A stretch of 64,000 bases of DNA from Alisma plantago-aquatica. Lineage: Eukaryota; Streptophyta; Magnoliopsida; Alismatales; Alismataceae. The stretch spans positions 1,332,276,304 to 1,332,340,303 of the forward strand of contig OY856410.1 in NCBI GenBank assembly GCA_963693085.1, written 5' to 3'. This document shows positions 23,901 to 33,700 of this stretch, in pieces (positions within the stretch are counted from its first letter, which is position 1; each line of letters opens with the position of its first letter). Position numbers and translations under genes: made by a program. The notes under the pieces were generated by a model. The model did no database searches, had not been told where the DNA came from, and worked only from the letters and a program-made list of their open reading frames with translations.

Positions 23901-25187
23901 GATCTTTGGCAGGATGATAATGGATGGGATTGGGAATCCATCTATCAGCTGGTTGGGGATGAGGGAACTAATCTTATTGCTAGAGCGGATTGCTGGATTT
24001 CTGATGACAATGATGAACTCATATGGACCTTGGAACATGATGGACGCTTTACTATGAGATCAGCCAAGAAGTTATTATGGACGCCATATCCTCAGGGGCC
24101 GGTGGACTTAGGCAAGCTGTGGAAGATTGACATGCCGAGAGCTACTTCGACAGTGTGGAAGATGCTTAGACAGGCGCTACCTACTGATGATAATATCAAA
24201 TATAAATGTTGCATTCCGATGGCTTCAAGATGTGATTGTTGTGATGTTCCACAAGAGGAGGAGACGACACACCTATTCTTTCATGGACAAGTGGCGTCGT
24301 TCTTTTGGAGCAGATTCTCGGAGATTACTGGAAAGGATAGGCCGACAGATAATGTGACCTTGCTGCATACCTGTTTGTTGGGGTTATCTAGAAACCTTGT
24401 TGATTGGTTAACTGGTATGATTGCGGTGGCCATTCCGATTAGTGTTTGGAGGATCAGGTGTGCTACCAGGTTTGACGGCAAGGAAAGGATGTGCGAGAAG
24501 GAATGGAAGAGGATTGTGGAAGGAGTGAACAACAAGTTGCTGAAGAATTCGTTTCGTGTGATGAGTGGATCGGATATCTATAGCAGGATGGCTGCGGGGG
24601 GCTTTCGTGAGCCAAAGACGAAAATGAGGGAGATCAAGCTGGTGAGGTGGGAGAGACCTGATGTTTACAATCTTAAGATGAACGTTACGTTAGGCAGGAA
24701 CAAGTGTGAGGATGGAAGCTATAGAAGATGGGGGGCTGGCTTGGTTAGAAATCACAATGCAGATGTGTGCATGATGTTCTTTGCATGGCTCACGCATCCG
24801 GATTTCATGATGGCGTATTTACAGGCTTGTGTGATTGGTATGAAGATTGCCAGAGACCAGATGATGCATATCTCATGTATGGAGATTGATGACAAAGGTG
24901 TCCATGATATTCTTTGGAGAGATGAGAAGGGACCTTGGAGGGCAAGGAAGATGTTGAAGGAGATTAGAGAGGAGTTGAGAGATAATAACATCATGGGATC
25001 ACTTGTTCACAAGATGGTGAACTCTATCCCTAGGCAGTTTGGTAGATGGAGTACACGTGTGGATGATATTGTCATCACTACGGATGTTCATAATGTTCCT
25101 TGTAGGATACGGGGGATGCTGGCTCTTGAGAAGAGAAATGTGCCTTATGTGGTTCTTTGTGATGGGGATGATACCTGCGGTTTATAA
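20949..25187 (+). CDS. LINE ORF2, endonuclease-reverse transcriptase
   Basis: About 1412 residues from the ATG at 20949 (another ATG at 20970 gives the usual MNCTSLFWNIRG start). An APE-like endonuclease comes first: LFWNIRGA at the N-terminus, GDFNVI (about residue 142), and SDHCPIV (about 230). The reverse transcriptase has FRPISIENM (about 525), YDMSRAYDRVDW (about 595), GLKQGNAISPFLFI (about 655) and the catalytic YADDVV (about 701). A zf-RVT region follows (about 1035-1120), with CDCC and TTHLFFHG. The last 150 residues sit where plant LINEs carry an RNase H domain, but the usual acidic positions are hard to match. No stop or frameshift. ORF2 makes and inserts the cDNA by target-primed reverse transcription. 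Likely expressed from the same RNA as ORF1 by reinitiation, an inference from the short spacer. Confidence 0.9.
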   Translation: MSHCLLIMNCTSLFWNIRGAANNPTRRVLGRMCGRYRPGIVCLFEPFLHAVKAEEILDIIKLDWVTDNNDEDGKVWFFADGQLNPRVISRSRQQISVALEEDDGTKSIITAVYASCSRMDRRFLWADLMALSGSIGDERWMIAGDFNVIRSSQERRGGTAPVYQDMFEFNAMIEDIHVREIPYDGSRFTWVNKQVLTPTLWERLDRILINGKWNMDRPTTRSIHLTRSRVSDHCPIVCIPGDQARESRRKHFVFSAAWLEIEGCMETIERAWSDEVEGHPSYVFFKKLKTVRTALRAWSKESVGNIRQRITDLEDVVATTQIAFDENPSATNDNSLRAAEMELDNLLKIEETGWREKAKIHWLEDGERNTKFYHAVVKSRRRRRQIRSVMGMHGSLVMEPGAIAEEAARFYSEQFAEQPIIDHAVLEDFMRHIPSIISADESCAITAIPDEKEVLAAMSEMDSGSAPGPDGFTLPFFVATWSIIGGIFMQMVHAFFRGQSCHRGLYCTRLLLIPKNDHPSILGKDFRPISIENMALRILARVVSNRMGPLMKKIISKNQGAFVKGNDITHHIRLAREVMHDINISNGSPNVVVKYDMSRAYDRVDWNVLRGCLAAFGFLNDAIELFLSFFVHTWATVHIGDETAGFFSIARGLKQGNAISPFLFIIFEELICRRMESLTQEVVIQRFQTRGQALAPTMLLYADDVVLFFNGDHDSILAVKQLFEEYERATGQMINKDKSICVIGKVDTDMEVSIATRLGVGAASHSFTYLGVPISKGRMKLHDYDFLIEKVNKKMASWKTRLLSFAGRRLLIAHVLSAVSVYTAAALGIPAGIVDRIEKKFSEFLWADRAGHHIKAWIGWKGIASPLLEGGLGITSLKMVNDSFVVKACWEVLQGESLWACFCRNKYANSKRGRSAAYPEFLRISSTPSPFWKRVWEMFPKMFPQCSWVIGKGDISFWDARWCDERLRDYAVFASDRRYPIRVNDLWQDDNGWDWESIYQLVGDEGTNLIARADCWISDDNDELIWTLEHDGRFTMRSAKKLLWTPYPQGPVDLGKLWKIDMPRATSTVWKMLRQALPTDDNIKYKCCIPMASRCDCCDVPQEEETTHLFFHGQVASFFWSRFSEITGKDRPTDNVTLLHTCLLGLSRNLVDWLTGMIAVAIPISVWRIRCATRFDGKERMCEKEWKRIVEGVNNKLLKNSFRVMSGSDIYSRMAAGGFREPKTKMREIKLVRWERPDVYNLKMNVTLGRNKCEDGSYRRWGAGLVRNHNADVCMMFFAWLTHPDFMMAYLQACVIGMKIARDQMMHISCMEIDDKGVHDILWRDEKGPWRARKMLKEIREELRDNNIMGSLVHKMVNSIPRQFGRWSTRVDDIVITTDVHNVPCRIRGMLALEKRNVPYVVLCDGDDTCGL

Positions 25188-25282
25188 GCAGGAGTTGTAC
25201 GTTTGATTGTTTAGCCTGCGTGAGGGGGGCGGGATGAATAAAAATCCCCCTGTCTTAACCAAAAAAAAAAAAAAAAAAAAAA
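25188..25282 (+). other. LINE 3' UTR, poly(A) signal and A tail
   Basis: Short 3' UTR with an AATAAA at 25237-25242 and a pure 22-base A run at 25261-25282. The uninterrupted A tail supports a recent insertion. Confidence 0.85.
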
Positions 25283-25640
25283 GATTTGGGCCCAAACGGT
25301 CGTGAAGACCGTTTGGACTCTCTCTCGATTTGGAGATCGTTTGGACTCTCTCTCGGTTTGGAGACCGTTTGGACTCTCTCAGTTTGGAAACCATTTGAGT
25401 CCTCATGGTTTGGAACCATTTGCCTTTATTTGGTCTTAAGACCATTTGACTTTACATGGTCTTGGGACCATTTGGTCTTCATTCGGTCTTGGGACCATTT
25501 GGTGTCCATTCGGTCTTGGGACCATTTGGTGTCCATTCGGTCTTGGGACCATTTGGTGTCCATTCGATCTTGGGACCATTTGGTGTCCATTCAGTCTTGG
25601 GACTGTTTGGTGTCCATTCGATCTTGGGACCGTTTGGTGT
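25283..25640. repeat. 27-bp GACC(G/A)TTTGG tandem array in gypsy D U3
   Basis: About 13 copies of a degenerate unit. The right half is regular with a period of 27 bases (GGTCTTGGGACCATTTGG plus GTGTCCATTC). The left half has shorter units (GGAGACCGTTTGGACTCTC). Each unit contains a near-palindrome GGTC-N4-GACC. The array lies in U3, upstream of the D TATA box in element sense; the LINE now separates the two. Open frames across it on both strands are by-products of the repeat. Confidence 0.85.
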
Positions 25641-25808
25641 TTTTGTAATTTTTTTGTGTTTTTCTGCAAGAAGTGAAAAGGAAAAGTTAATCTAATGGTA
25701 TATTTACAAAAAGGTAGAAAGTTAAAGATTCTATCTAATTTAACTAAGAAAGAGTATGGAAAACTGAGAAAAACTAGTAAGATAACATCGCAAAATGGGT
25801 GGTTATCA

Positions 25809-27170
25809 ATAGGCTTAGTACTTTTATTTCCACTACTATTGACATTTTATAATGTATTTGGTGCATGCTTATGTACTTGGAATATTATACATTCATCCCT
25901 CAATATCTTTTGTCTTTATAAAAAGATGGATGTTTTGTACTTCCTTTAAATTTTAGTAAGGAGGTGATCTTGCCTCTTTACAACTTTCCACCCACACCTA
26001 TCTATTTCATACTTAAGATTCCATCTTTGCAATTTTGAAGCAATTTTGATCAAATTTTTCAAAATTTAAAGTTTTCTAAGTAATTCTGTATATAAACTTG
26101 ATGAAGTTTTGATGCTTTTATTTCAATCAAAGCCTTTACACAGTCGACTATTTCTTTTTCCATGCAAATTTTGAATCATTTTACCCTCCAAATTCGAAGC
26201 AAAGCCTCAAGGGAGACAATTCTGAAACTAGCCAATGGTTAGAATCACCATGTGAATATTATGAATCCTAACATCATGATCCTTCAGTAAAAATGGCAAG
26301 TATTTGTTGAACTGAGAGGGATCAAACACGTCGTGCTTCCTAACTGATTAGTTGAACAATAGTATGGAATCTCCACCAGATCCCCATCAAGTCATTATTT
26401 GAGCATAGTAAGATAAGGAGAACAACTCCGTGCACTGAATTGTAAATCAAGTTGCATCATGATCTAAACTCTCTTCTACACTTTTTCTACCATCTTCATA
26501 CCCCTCCATCCATCAAAAAGAAACAAAAATCCATAAAAATAGTTCCAAACCCTATGTTCAGGATGGTACACCATCCCTCTCTTTATTCTCTTCTTCCATA
26601 CCCCTCTCTATGTAATAGGGGCGTATCACCAAAATGAAAAAGAAAAGATGCCAATGTGCACACAAGAAAAAAATGCAATCTTGAGTCGAATAGAGGAGAG
26701 ATTCACATGCAAAAAAAAGTTGCAATCAATGAAGTTACAACCATATAATAAAAATCTCGAGTCAAATAAAGGAGAGATTTACTACTTCCTTCTATACCCC
26801 CCTTCACTCCCTTTCCACCTACAGGCACAATGAATGCCTCATTTTTGCCCCTCTTTTATAAAACATCAGTGTCAGATCAAAAGCACACTTGTTGTTCCGC
26901 TGGTATCTCTAGACTCTTATGAAGATCTTAGACATGTTTGATGTTGGAAAAAGTGGGGAGGAAGTGTTTTTGGGAAATGAACTCGGCAATGAAGATATTG
27001 TAAGATGTGTTCAGTAATCTTAGGAAGTTGAGATGCTCAACCATACAAGAAGAAAAGAAAATAATGTGATGTGAAGATGAGGCAACTACAAGAGTTGAAA
27101 GTATCCACTTGGCGACTGTTTCAGATTTTATGTTACTTGAGGATGGGCAACATTTAAGTTCGGGGTTTTT
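25809..27170 (+). mobile_element. Gypsy E internal 3' UTR remnant
   Basis: From about 25960 onwards this aligns by eye with the 3' UTR of element C (about 48900-50099), for example around 26440-26540 against 49340-49440 and 26880-26950 against 49810-49880. No coding part of E is present; the left boundary coincides with the start of the gypsy D LTR. The first 150 bases match nothing I can name. The short open frames are not conserved between E and C and are not called as genes. Confidence 0.65.
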
Positions 27171-27529
27171 TGATGAATGCATATTCATCTTAGTTTTAGT
27201 TTCCATTTTTGGCCCTGTTTTGCACTGAAAGCTCACAAATACCCCCTGAATCTGCTCATATATGATTTTCCTTAGTTTTTGATGATTATTCATAGTTTTG
27301 ATCAAATCCTTTCATTTCCATTCTAGGATTAAGCATTGTAATAGGTGAAAAAGTGTAGGAGGCGGTGGTCCCACTAATAGGAGGTGGTAGTCCCAAGAAA
27401 CTTTTGATATTTTGGACCCTTTTTTGATGGTCAGTTCCATCATCAGGAAGCATCCTTAATAGTTAGAGAATTCATTGATGCAGGCCCATCAACCCATAGC
27501 AACACCCCCACCTGCGGGGGTGGGTTTCA

Positions 27530-27800
27530 TCCATAATGTTGTGACCACGACTGCGACCAAGAAGAACAAAGACATGATCACGACCGCAGCCAAGAAGAAA
27601 TGACCACGACCACAGCCGAGAAGACCACACGCCTCGACTGCAACAATCAAATTGACCAAGGAGTCCTACATGACTGTGACCACAACCTCCCACGCGACCA
27701 CGATCATGACCTCCCACGTGTCTATAACCTCCCATGCGACCACAACCGAGGAATGCCACCTGCTCGACTGTGGGACTAAGTCAGTGCACACCTCGACCAC
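27530..27800. repeat. Array of degenerate GACCACGAC/GCGACCACGA motifs in gypsy E U3
   Basis: Words such as GCGACCAAGAAG, ACGACCGCAGCC, ACGACCACAGCC, GCGACCACGATC and TCGACCACGACA recur about 15 times in 270 bases. The segment CCTCCCACGNGACCACGA-like occurs twice close to its right end. The array ends about 25 bases before the TATA box at 27825-27832. Confidence 0.7.
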
Positions 27801-27824
27801 GACACTAAGTCAGTGATCTACACT

Positions 27825-27832
27825 TATAAATA
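27825..27832 (+). promoter_or_regulatory. TATA box of the gypsy E LTR
   Basis: TATAAATA in CACTTATAAATAGGTGACC, just downstream of the motif array. The C LTR has the same TATAAATAGG at 51525 in the equivalent place. Confidence 0.75.
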
Positions 27833-28958
27833 GGTGACCCCCTCATCATTTTGGGGGCATCTCACCCACTCTACAACACTGACATGCTTTCACTCTATGC
27901 CCAACCAAGGAAGATGATCTCCTCTGCCAAAGACTACCTCTATGGTGTCCTTGCAACTCTGCCATATCTGATCCATCAAGATCTACTTCTTAACCACAAA
28001 AGTGGTGGGATTTCAGATCTATAGCACCTTCATCCATCAACCATCTATTGCTTCATCTCTTGTGAGAAAGAACATGAGAATAGAAGGAAGAAGGAGAGAG
28101 AAGATCATCCTTATCCATCCTGGTGTTCTTCCCCTCCTCGTCCAGATCTGCCCCTCCATCATGTAGAAGACAATTTCTCCATCGAGCTACGATCATCTGC
28201 GTCACCATGACCATGGAGGAATCTTCCCTCTCTCTTATTCTTTTTGTTTCTATCATGAGGAACGAGTAGTCCAGTTATCTGGGGTGTGGGGACTAGCCCC
28301 GATGCCCATTCTTACATGTTCATCTTATAACATTCCATGGCTTGTATATTACTTTCCATTTCATTGTTAATCATTTAATGCATGCTTCATGGATTGATCA
28401 CCTACCTTGCATGATCTATTATATTCAGTTGTTGTGAGAACTTCAATAATTAGGATTTGAATATCGATTAACACAATTGATGATCAGATGAGAACTTCTG
28501 AAGGGATATCTCCACAGTAATAAGTGTGTGACCCATGGGTAACGAGATATCGAGCCCATGGAGATGCTTACACAAACTTTACTTCCTAACAGATGGTTTT
28601 CTACTCCATTTGGATAGTTGTATCTTGCTTGGATTTGTTTTCATGTGTAGTGGAGGTGAAACCTGATTCCACCCCAGTGATTCCCATCACTAATCTAAAC
28701 TAAATTTTAATCCCGCTCTTTTTATTACCCTTAAAATTAGTTTAACTAAACCCAAATCAACTGTTGTTCAAAATATTAGTCTTTATTCAACTAGATTCGA
28801 CTAGTAAGATTCTTAAAAATGTTGTCCCTTGGGATTTTATCCTTAACTATACTGTGATAAGACCCGTCTGCTTGCGGGTGGTACTATTGCATAAGGTTTT
28901 GGTAAAAACTTAGGGATTTCAGCCCTAAGTGAGTTTGTTAGTGCAGTAAAATATATCA

Positions 28959-29117
28959 AAGTTCTTTGTCCAATCCTACCTATAAAATGTTATATGGATT
29001 GTACCTGGGTCTATTTATGTGGGTCTGAACACAAGCTGAAAGAGTTTTTCGATCGGTACTTTCCCTATATATGCACTCCACTATTTTTTTTGTATTATGT
29101 TATTAACTAAGAGGACA
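28959..29117. other. Short unassigned spacer between gypsy E and the CACTA element
   Basis: 159 AT-rich bases without a recognisable feature. The last three bases, ACA, would be one half of the 3-bp target duplication of the CACTA element; the other half is lost with its right end. Confidence 0.4.
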
Positions 29118-29555
29118 CACTACTACAGAAATAGCATTCAGTGTCGCTTTTCTGGGCGTCGGTTTTTAAGGAACACGGACGCCTTATATTAAAGGCGTCG
29201 GTTATTTCGAAGAACCGACGTCTATATTCAAAGACCAGCCAAACACGGGTACCGCTTTGTATACAGCGTCGGTTGTTTATACCAAACCGACGCATTATTT
29301 CATCCAATTTTCGAGCGAAAAAATAATGTCACTTTCGGCGTCGGTTATTTAGTTAAAACACCGACGCTTATGTGCGATGGAAATTTGCGCGAAAAGTGTC
29401 CTTTTCCGCGTCGGTCGTCCTTTACTAACCGACGCTGAATGGGGTTCCCGCCAAACATTTTCACGAAAATATCGTCCAAATGGACGTCGGATGTTGCCAA
29501 CGACCGACGGTAAATATGTTTAGGCGTCGGTTGTTGTCAACAACCGACGCTATTG
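29118..29555 (+). repeat. CACTA left terminus and subterminal GCGTCGGTT hairpins
   Basis: After the terminus there are seven pairs of GCGTCGGTT followed 8 to 15 bases later by AACCGACGC. They start near 29155, 29194, 29266, 29337, 29408, 29484 and 29523, so the middle ones are about 71 bases apart. In En/Spm such subterminal motifs bind the element's own TNPA protein; here that role is inferred from position and form. Confidence 0.85.
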
Positions 29556-30720
29556 GGGAACTTCATAACCTTCGATCGCCCGACTCTTCCCCTCATTGCT
29601 ACCCTATTTCCCTATTGCGGCGATTTCTCCGGCGATTTCTCTGTAATTTTTCTCCGGCGCTTCTCTCTGGTGCCCCATCTCCGGCGTCCCCTCTCCGGCG
29701 CCCCTCTCCGACGCGTTTCTTCTCTGGCACCCCTGCGCCGCCGCCACGCCTGACAACCGGTGCCCCTGCTCCAACCGCCTGCGCCGCCGCCACGCCTGAC
29801 AACCGGCGCCGCCGCAACGCCTGGTGCCCACCTGCCTGCCACGCCTGAGAACCGGCGCCGCCGTACCCCCTTCTCCTTCTCCTCCGCCTGGCCGCCTGCC
29901 TGCCTGCTGCGGCTGACGCTCCTGCTCGTCGGAGTCACTGCCGCTGGTTCTGGAGCTCGTCGGCCGCCACCCACGTACTCAACCAGCTCGACCTCACCCT
30001 ACTCTTCTTGCCCAGGTACCTGCAGACCTACCCAGGCGCGAAATTGGTTCTTTATGTGCTGACCTAATCTGTTGCCTAATCTGTTTGCACGAAATTGGCT
30101 CCCTACTCTGCTTGCTTAATGTGCCTAATCTACTTTAAGTGGTCCTAATATCATAACATGATAGTTTTATTATATGATTTGTGGCACTTTAGGGTGTATA
30201 TACATGCAAATTATATAAGTGATAGATGTTGGATGTTTGTCAAGGTTTTTTGAAGATTGAATAAGTGATAGATGCTGGATGTTTATTTATTTCATCTATC
30301 CATGTTGCCTATAGTTTATAACATTGCATTGTGAATTATTGCATGTTTGAAACTATGAAATTCTTGATTTATTAGATGATATTCAAGAAAACCCTAGTTT
30401 GATGAGCATGTTGTTAATCATGTTAATTATGATTCTTCTATATATTCTGATGTCATTATATAATTATGTGATCCCAACATATTAAATTGAATTAGAATGA
30501 TTTCATGAATTATAGGGTTTATATAAGAATGACAACACATGTATTTGTTGGCCTAGAAACCCGTCCAAGATTTACTCAGTAGGAGTAAATCTTGGATAGT
30601 CCCCAGTTTGGGACTGTTCTTGAACACCTAATCTCACTTAGGATGTAAGTGTATAATGTGTATTGGGTTTTTGAGAAAATTTCGGTAGCATTTCCCCGTT
30701 TGTTCTCTAAGTACATGTGT
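29556..30720 (+). other. CACTA leader: GC-rich segment then AT-rich, intron-like segment
   Basis: 29560-30050 is GC-rich with overlapping open frames on both strands. It includes a threefold imperfect repeat of CGCCACGCCTGACAACCGG (about 29740-29860), and proline/arginine-rich readings with no known domain. I take it as 5' UTR or promoter-proximal sequence. 30060-30720 is AT-rich and without coding signal, as expected for an intron or UTR. Confidence 0.5.
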
Positions 30721-33700
30721 ACAACATTTTCTTTACCTGGTATGTTGAGATTGGCAGCTCGTTTCCTTCAGGAAGAATTTCTTTCAACAAAGTCAACAAT
30801 TCAGTGAAGCTTTTGTCGCTCCATCTATTGTTAGCTTTCAACTTATACAATCTCAGCACAGCGCTAAGCTTCGTAAACTTAGCACAGCCTGTGTATAACG
30901 GTATTCCAGCAGACATTGTTGATGCGATGCTGGATAGTTGTAGGGTAGAGCACACCGATCCACCTCCTATCTTTACAAACATTGTGCATGATGCTGAGAT
31001 ACCGTTATACACAGGCTGTGCTAAGTTTACGAAGCTTAGCGCTGTGCTGAGATTGTATAAGTTGAAAGCTAACAATAGATGGAGCGACAAAAGCTTCACT
31101 GAATTGTTGACTTTGTTGAAAGAAATTCTTCCTGAAGGAAACGAGCTGCCAATCTCAACATACCAGGTAAAGAAAATGTTGTGCCCAATGGGAATGGAGG
31201 CCAAAAAGATACACGCATGCCCGAATGATTGTGTATTATTTCAAAAGGACTATGTAGATTTGAAAGATTGTCCAAAATGTGGTGCGTCACGATATAAATT
31301 GACGACTTCGGGGGAGTCCAGAACTGGTTCTCCTGCCAAGGTGTTGTGGTATCTACCTATAACATCACGGTTTCAACGCTTGTTTGCAAATCCGAAAGAT
31401 GCGAAGAATTTGAGGTGGCATGCAGATGTTAAGAAAAATAATGATGGGATCCTACGACATGCGTCTGATTCCCCACAGTGGAAGAAGATTGATGTATTAT
31501 TCCCTGAATTTGGTGAAGAAGTCAGGAATCTAAGACTTGGGCTTTGTACAGACGGGATGAATCCGTACGGGACATTGAGCAGCCAACATAGCACTTGGCC
31601 AGTCATGCTTGTTATATACAATCTTCCTCCCTGGCTGTGTATGAAAAATAAGTACGTTATGTTGTCATTGTTGATATCGGGCCCTAAACAACCCGGAAAT
31701 GATATCGATGTTTATCTTGAACCTTTGATTGATGACTTAAAGAAACTTTGGGCTGAAGGTGTGATGACCTATGATGCTTCTGCAAGAGAGACATTTCGTT
31801 TGCATGCTATGTTGTTTTGCACTATTAATGACTTTCCGGCATATGGGAATTTGTCTGGATATAGTGTCAAAGGAGCTAAAGCGTGTCCTATATGTGAAGA
31901 AAACACTGATTCAATAAGACTAAAATATGGCGGCAAGACTGTATATCTTGGTCATCGAAGGTTTCTTTCAAAATTCCATCCGTATCGTAGGAAGCGCAAA
32001 GCATTCAATGGATTGAATGATGAACGGAGTGCACCTAAACCTATACCAGGGGATGTTGTTTATGAAAGAGTAAAAGACATTGTCAATGAATTTGGTAAGA
32101 AATCACAATGTAGTATGGCCACACGGAGTGACAATTCTTCATTCAAAAAGAAGTCAATATTTTGGGATCTTCCTTATTGGAGTTCTTTGTCAGTCAGGCA
32201 TTGTATCGATGTAATGCACGTTGAGAAAAATGTCTGTGATAGCATCATTGGTACTCTATTAAATATACCAGGTAAGACTAAAGATGGGATAAAATCCAGA
32301 CTGGACCTACGTGAAATGGGAATAAGGTCAGAATTAACAGAATTACGTGAAATGGGTAATAAAAGAACATACTTACCTCCCGCTTGTTACACGTTGTCTA
32401 GAAAGGAGAAGAAAACTTTTTGTGAATGCTTGGTAAATGTTAAGGTGCCACATGGTTACTCATCCAACATCCGTAGATTGGTATCAATGAAAGATCTGAA
32501 GTTGATAGGTCTTAAATCTCATGATTGTCACACTCTAATGCAACAAATATTGCCCGTGGCAATTCGATCTATATTGCCGAAGCATGTAAGGTTTGCAATT
32601 ACCAGACTTTGTTTCTTTTTCAACAGTCTATGCAGCAAAGTTATTGACCCTGATACTCTCGATAATTTGCAAAGAGAAGTGGTTGTTACCCTATGTCAGC
32701 TTGAGATGTATTTCCCTCCTTCGTTCTTTGATATCATGGTACATCTTGTTGTCCACTTGACTAGGGAAGTGAAAATCTTGGGACCGGTTTTCTTGCATTG
32801 GATGTATCCCTTTGAACGATACATGAGCGTTTTTAAAGGTGATGTTCGAAACCGTTATCGTCCTGAAGGGAGTATTATTGAAGGTTATGTGGCGAGAGAG
32901 GTTATGGATTTCTGCAATGACTTTCTCAATGGTAATGACACTCCTGATAATGACACGAATATTGAGGAGGGCAAAGGAATTTTGGGATCACGGGTGAAAG
33001 TAATCAGCCGTGAGCAGTTGGAACAAGCTCACTTGTATATTTTACATAATATGGACGAAGTGAGTGTTTATATCGAGGAACATACCAATTTCATAAAGAG
33101 ACAACATCCTCGAGCAAGTTCAATGTGGCTTGCTAGAGAGCATAATAAGACTTTTACTAAGTGGTTTGAAGATAAAGTCTTACATCAACTATCTCACACA
33201 CCAAATGATATTACAGAAACTATCAAATGTCTCGCCTTTAAACCAAAACCGAATGTTATGTCTTATGAAGGGTTTGACATTAATGGATTCACATATTACA
33301 CAAAGCACCAAGATGATAAGAGTGTCGTCCAAAATAGTGGGGTCACTCTTCAAGCGTCAACTATGTACTTTGCAAGTGCAAAGGATAAGAGTCCACGTGA
33401 AGCTAAAATGTCATATTACGGTGTCATTGAAGACATTTGGGAGTTTGACTACATAGATTTCAATATTCCGCTCTTTAAATGTAATTGGGTTGATAACACC
33501 AAAGGCGTTATAGTGGATGAATTGGGTTTCACTTTGGTGAACTTTGAAATGATTGGCGAGAAGGCTGAACCATTCATATTGGCATCACAGGCAAAACAAA
33601 TATTCTATATCGATGATCCTGCAAATGATAAATGGTCGGTTGTTCTTCATGGTAAAAGACAGTTCATTGAAGATCCTATAGATGAAGAAGAGTACTATGA

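Larger units (their letters stand above)
19020..25282 (+). mobile_element. L1-type LINE, apparently full length, nested in gypsy D LTR
   Basis: A non-LTR retrotransposon with 5' leader, two open frames separated by about 20 bases, a short 3' UTR and a 22-base A tail. The sequence resumes the host LTR directly after the tail. The flanks GGTTTGGG (19012-19019) and GATTTGGG (25283-25290) match at 7 of 8 bases and are the likely target duplication. The exact 5' start is inferred from this. Base composition is clearly more GC-rich than the neighbouring retroelement relics, and neither frame is broken, so this is one of the youngest insertions in the window. Confidence 0.85.
17745..25808 (-). mobile_element. 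Gypsy D 5' LTR, split by a LINE insertion
   Basis: On the plus strand the LTR reads TGATGGAGC at 17745 and ends GGTTATCA at 25808 (TGATAACC...GCTCCATCA in element sense). The part 17745-19019 aligns with 40680-41935 of the element B LTR, and the part 25283-25808 aligns with the rest of it. So the LINE between them is an insertion and the LTR itself is about 1.8 kb. A TATA box lies at 18983-18990 in minus sense, just downstream of the GACC-motif array. The region 17750-18480 holds U5/R with the GACCCTTAACTATACT-like block shared by all Athila-type LTRs here. Confidence 0.85.
27171..28958 (+). mobile_element. Gypsy E 3' LTR
   Basis: Starts TGATGAATGCATATTCA after a GGGG-containing tract (CGGGGTTTTT) and ends AAATATATCA: TGAT/ATCA ends, 1788 bases. 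It shares both ends and the whole R/U5 with the C LTR (50100-52891), including GAACGAGTAGT near 28260 and CCTTAACTATACTGTG near 28840. Its U3 differs completely from that of C: a 300-base block of GACCACGAC words instead of a 1.2 kb block of GACCGTTTGG words. It is followed by 159 unassigned bases and the CACTA element. Confidence 0.75.

Noticed and set aside
29480..30062. GC-rich overlapping frames on both strands in the CACTA leader as a host gene
   Set aside because: Pro/Arg-rich readings in several phases, no domain, position between subterminal repeats and transposase; best seen as leader sequence.
30707..31204. Minus-strand frame of 165 residues as an antisense gene
   Set aside because: It is the mirror reading of the 184-bp inverted duplication and reads the same transposase residues.
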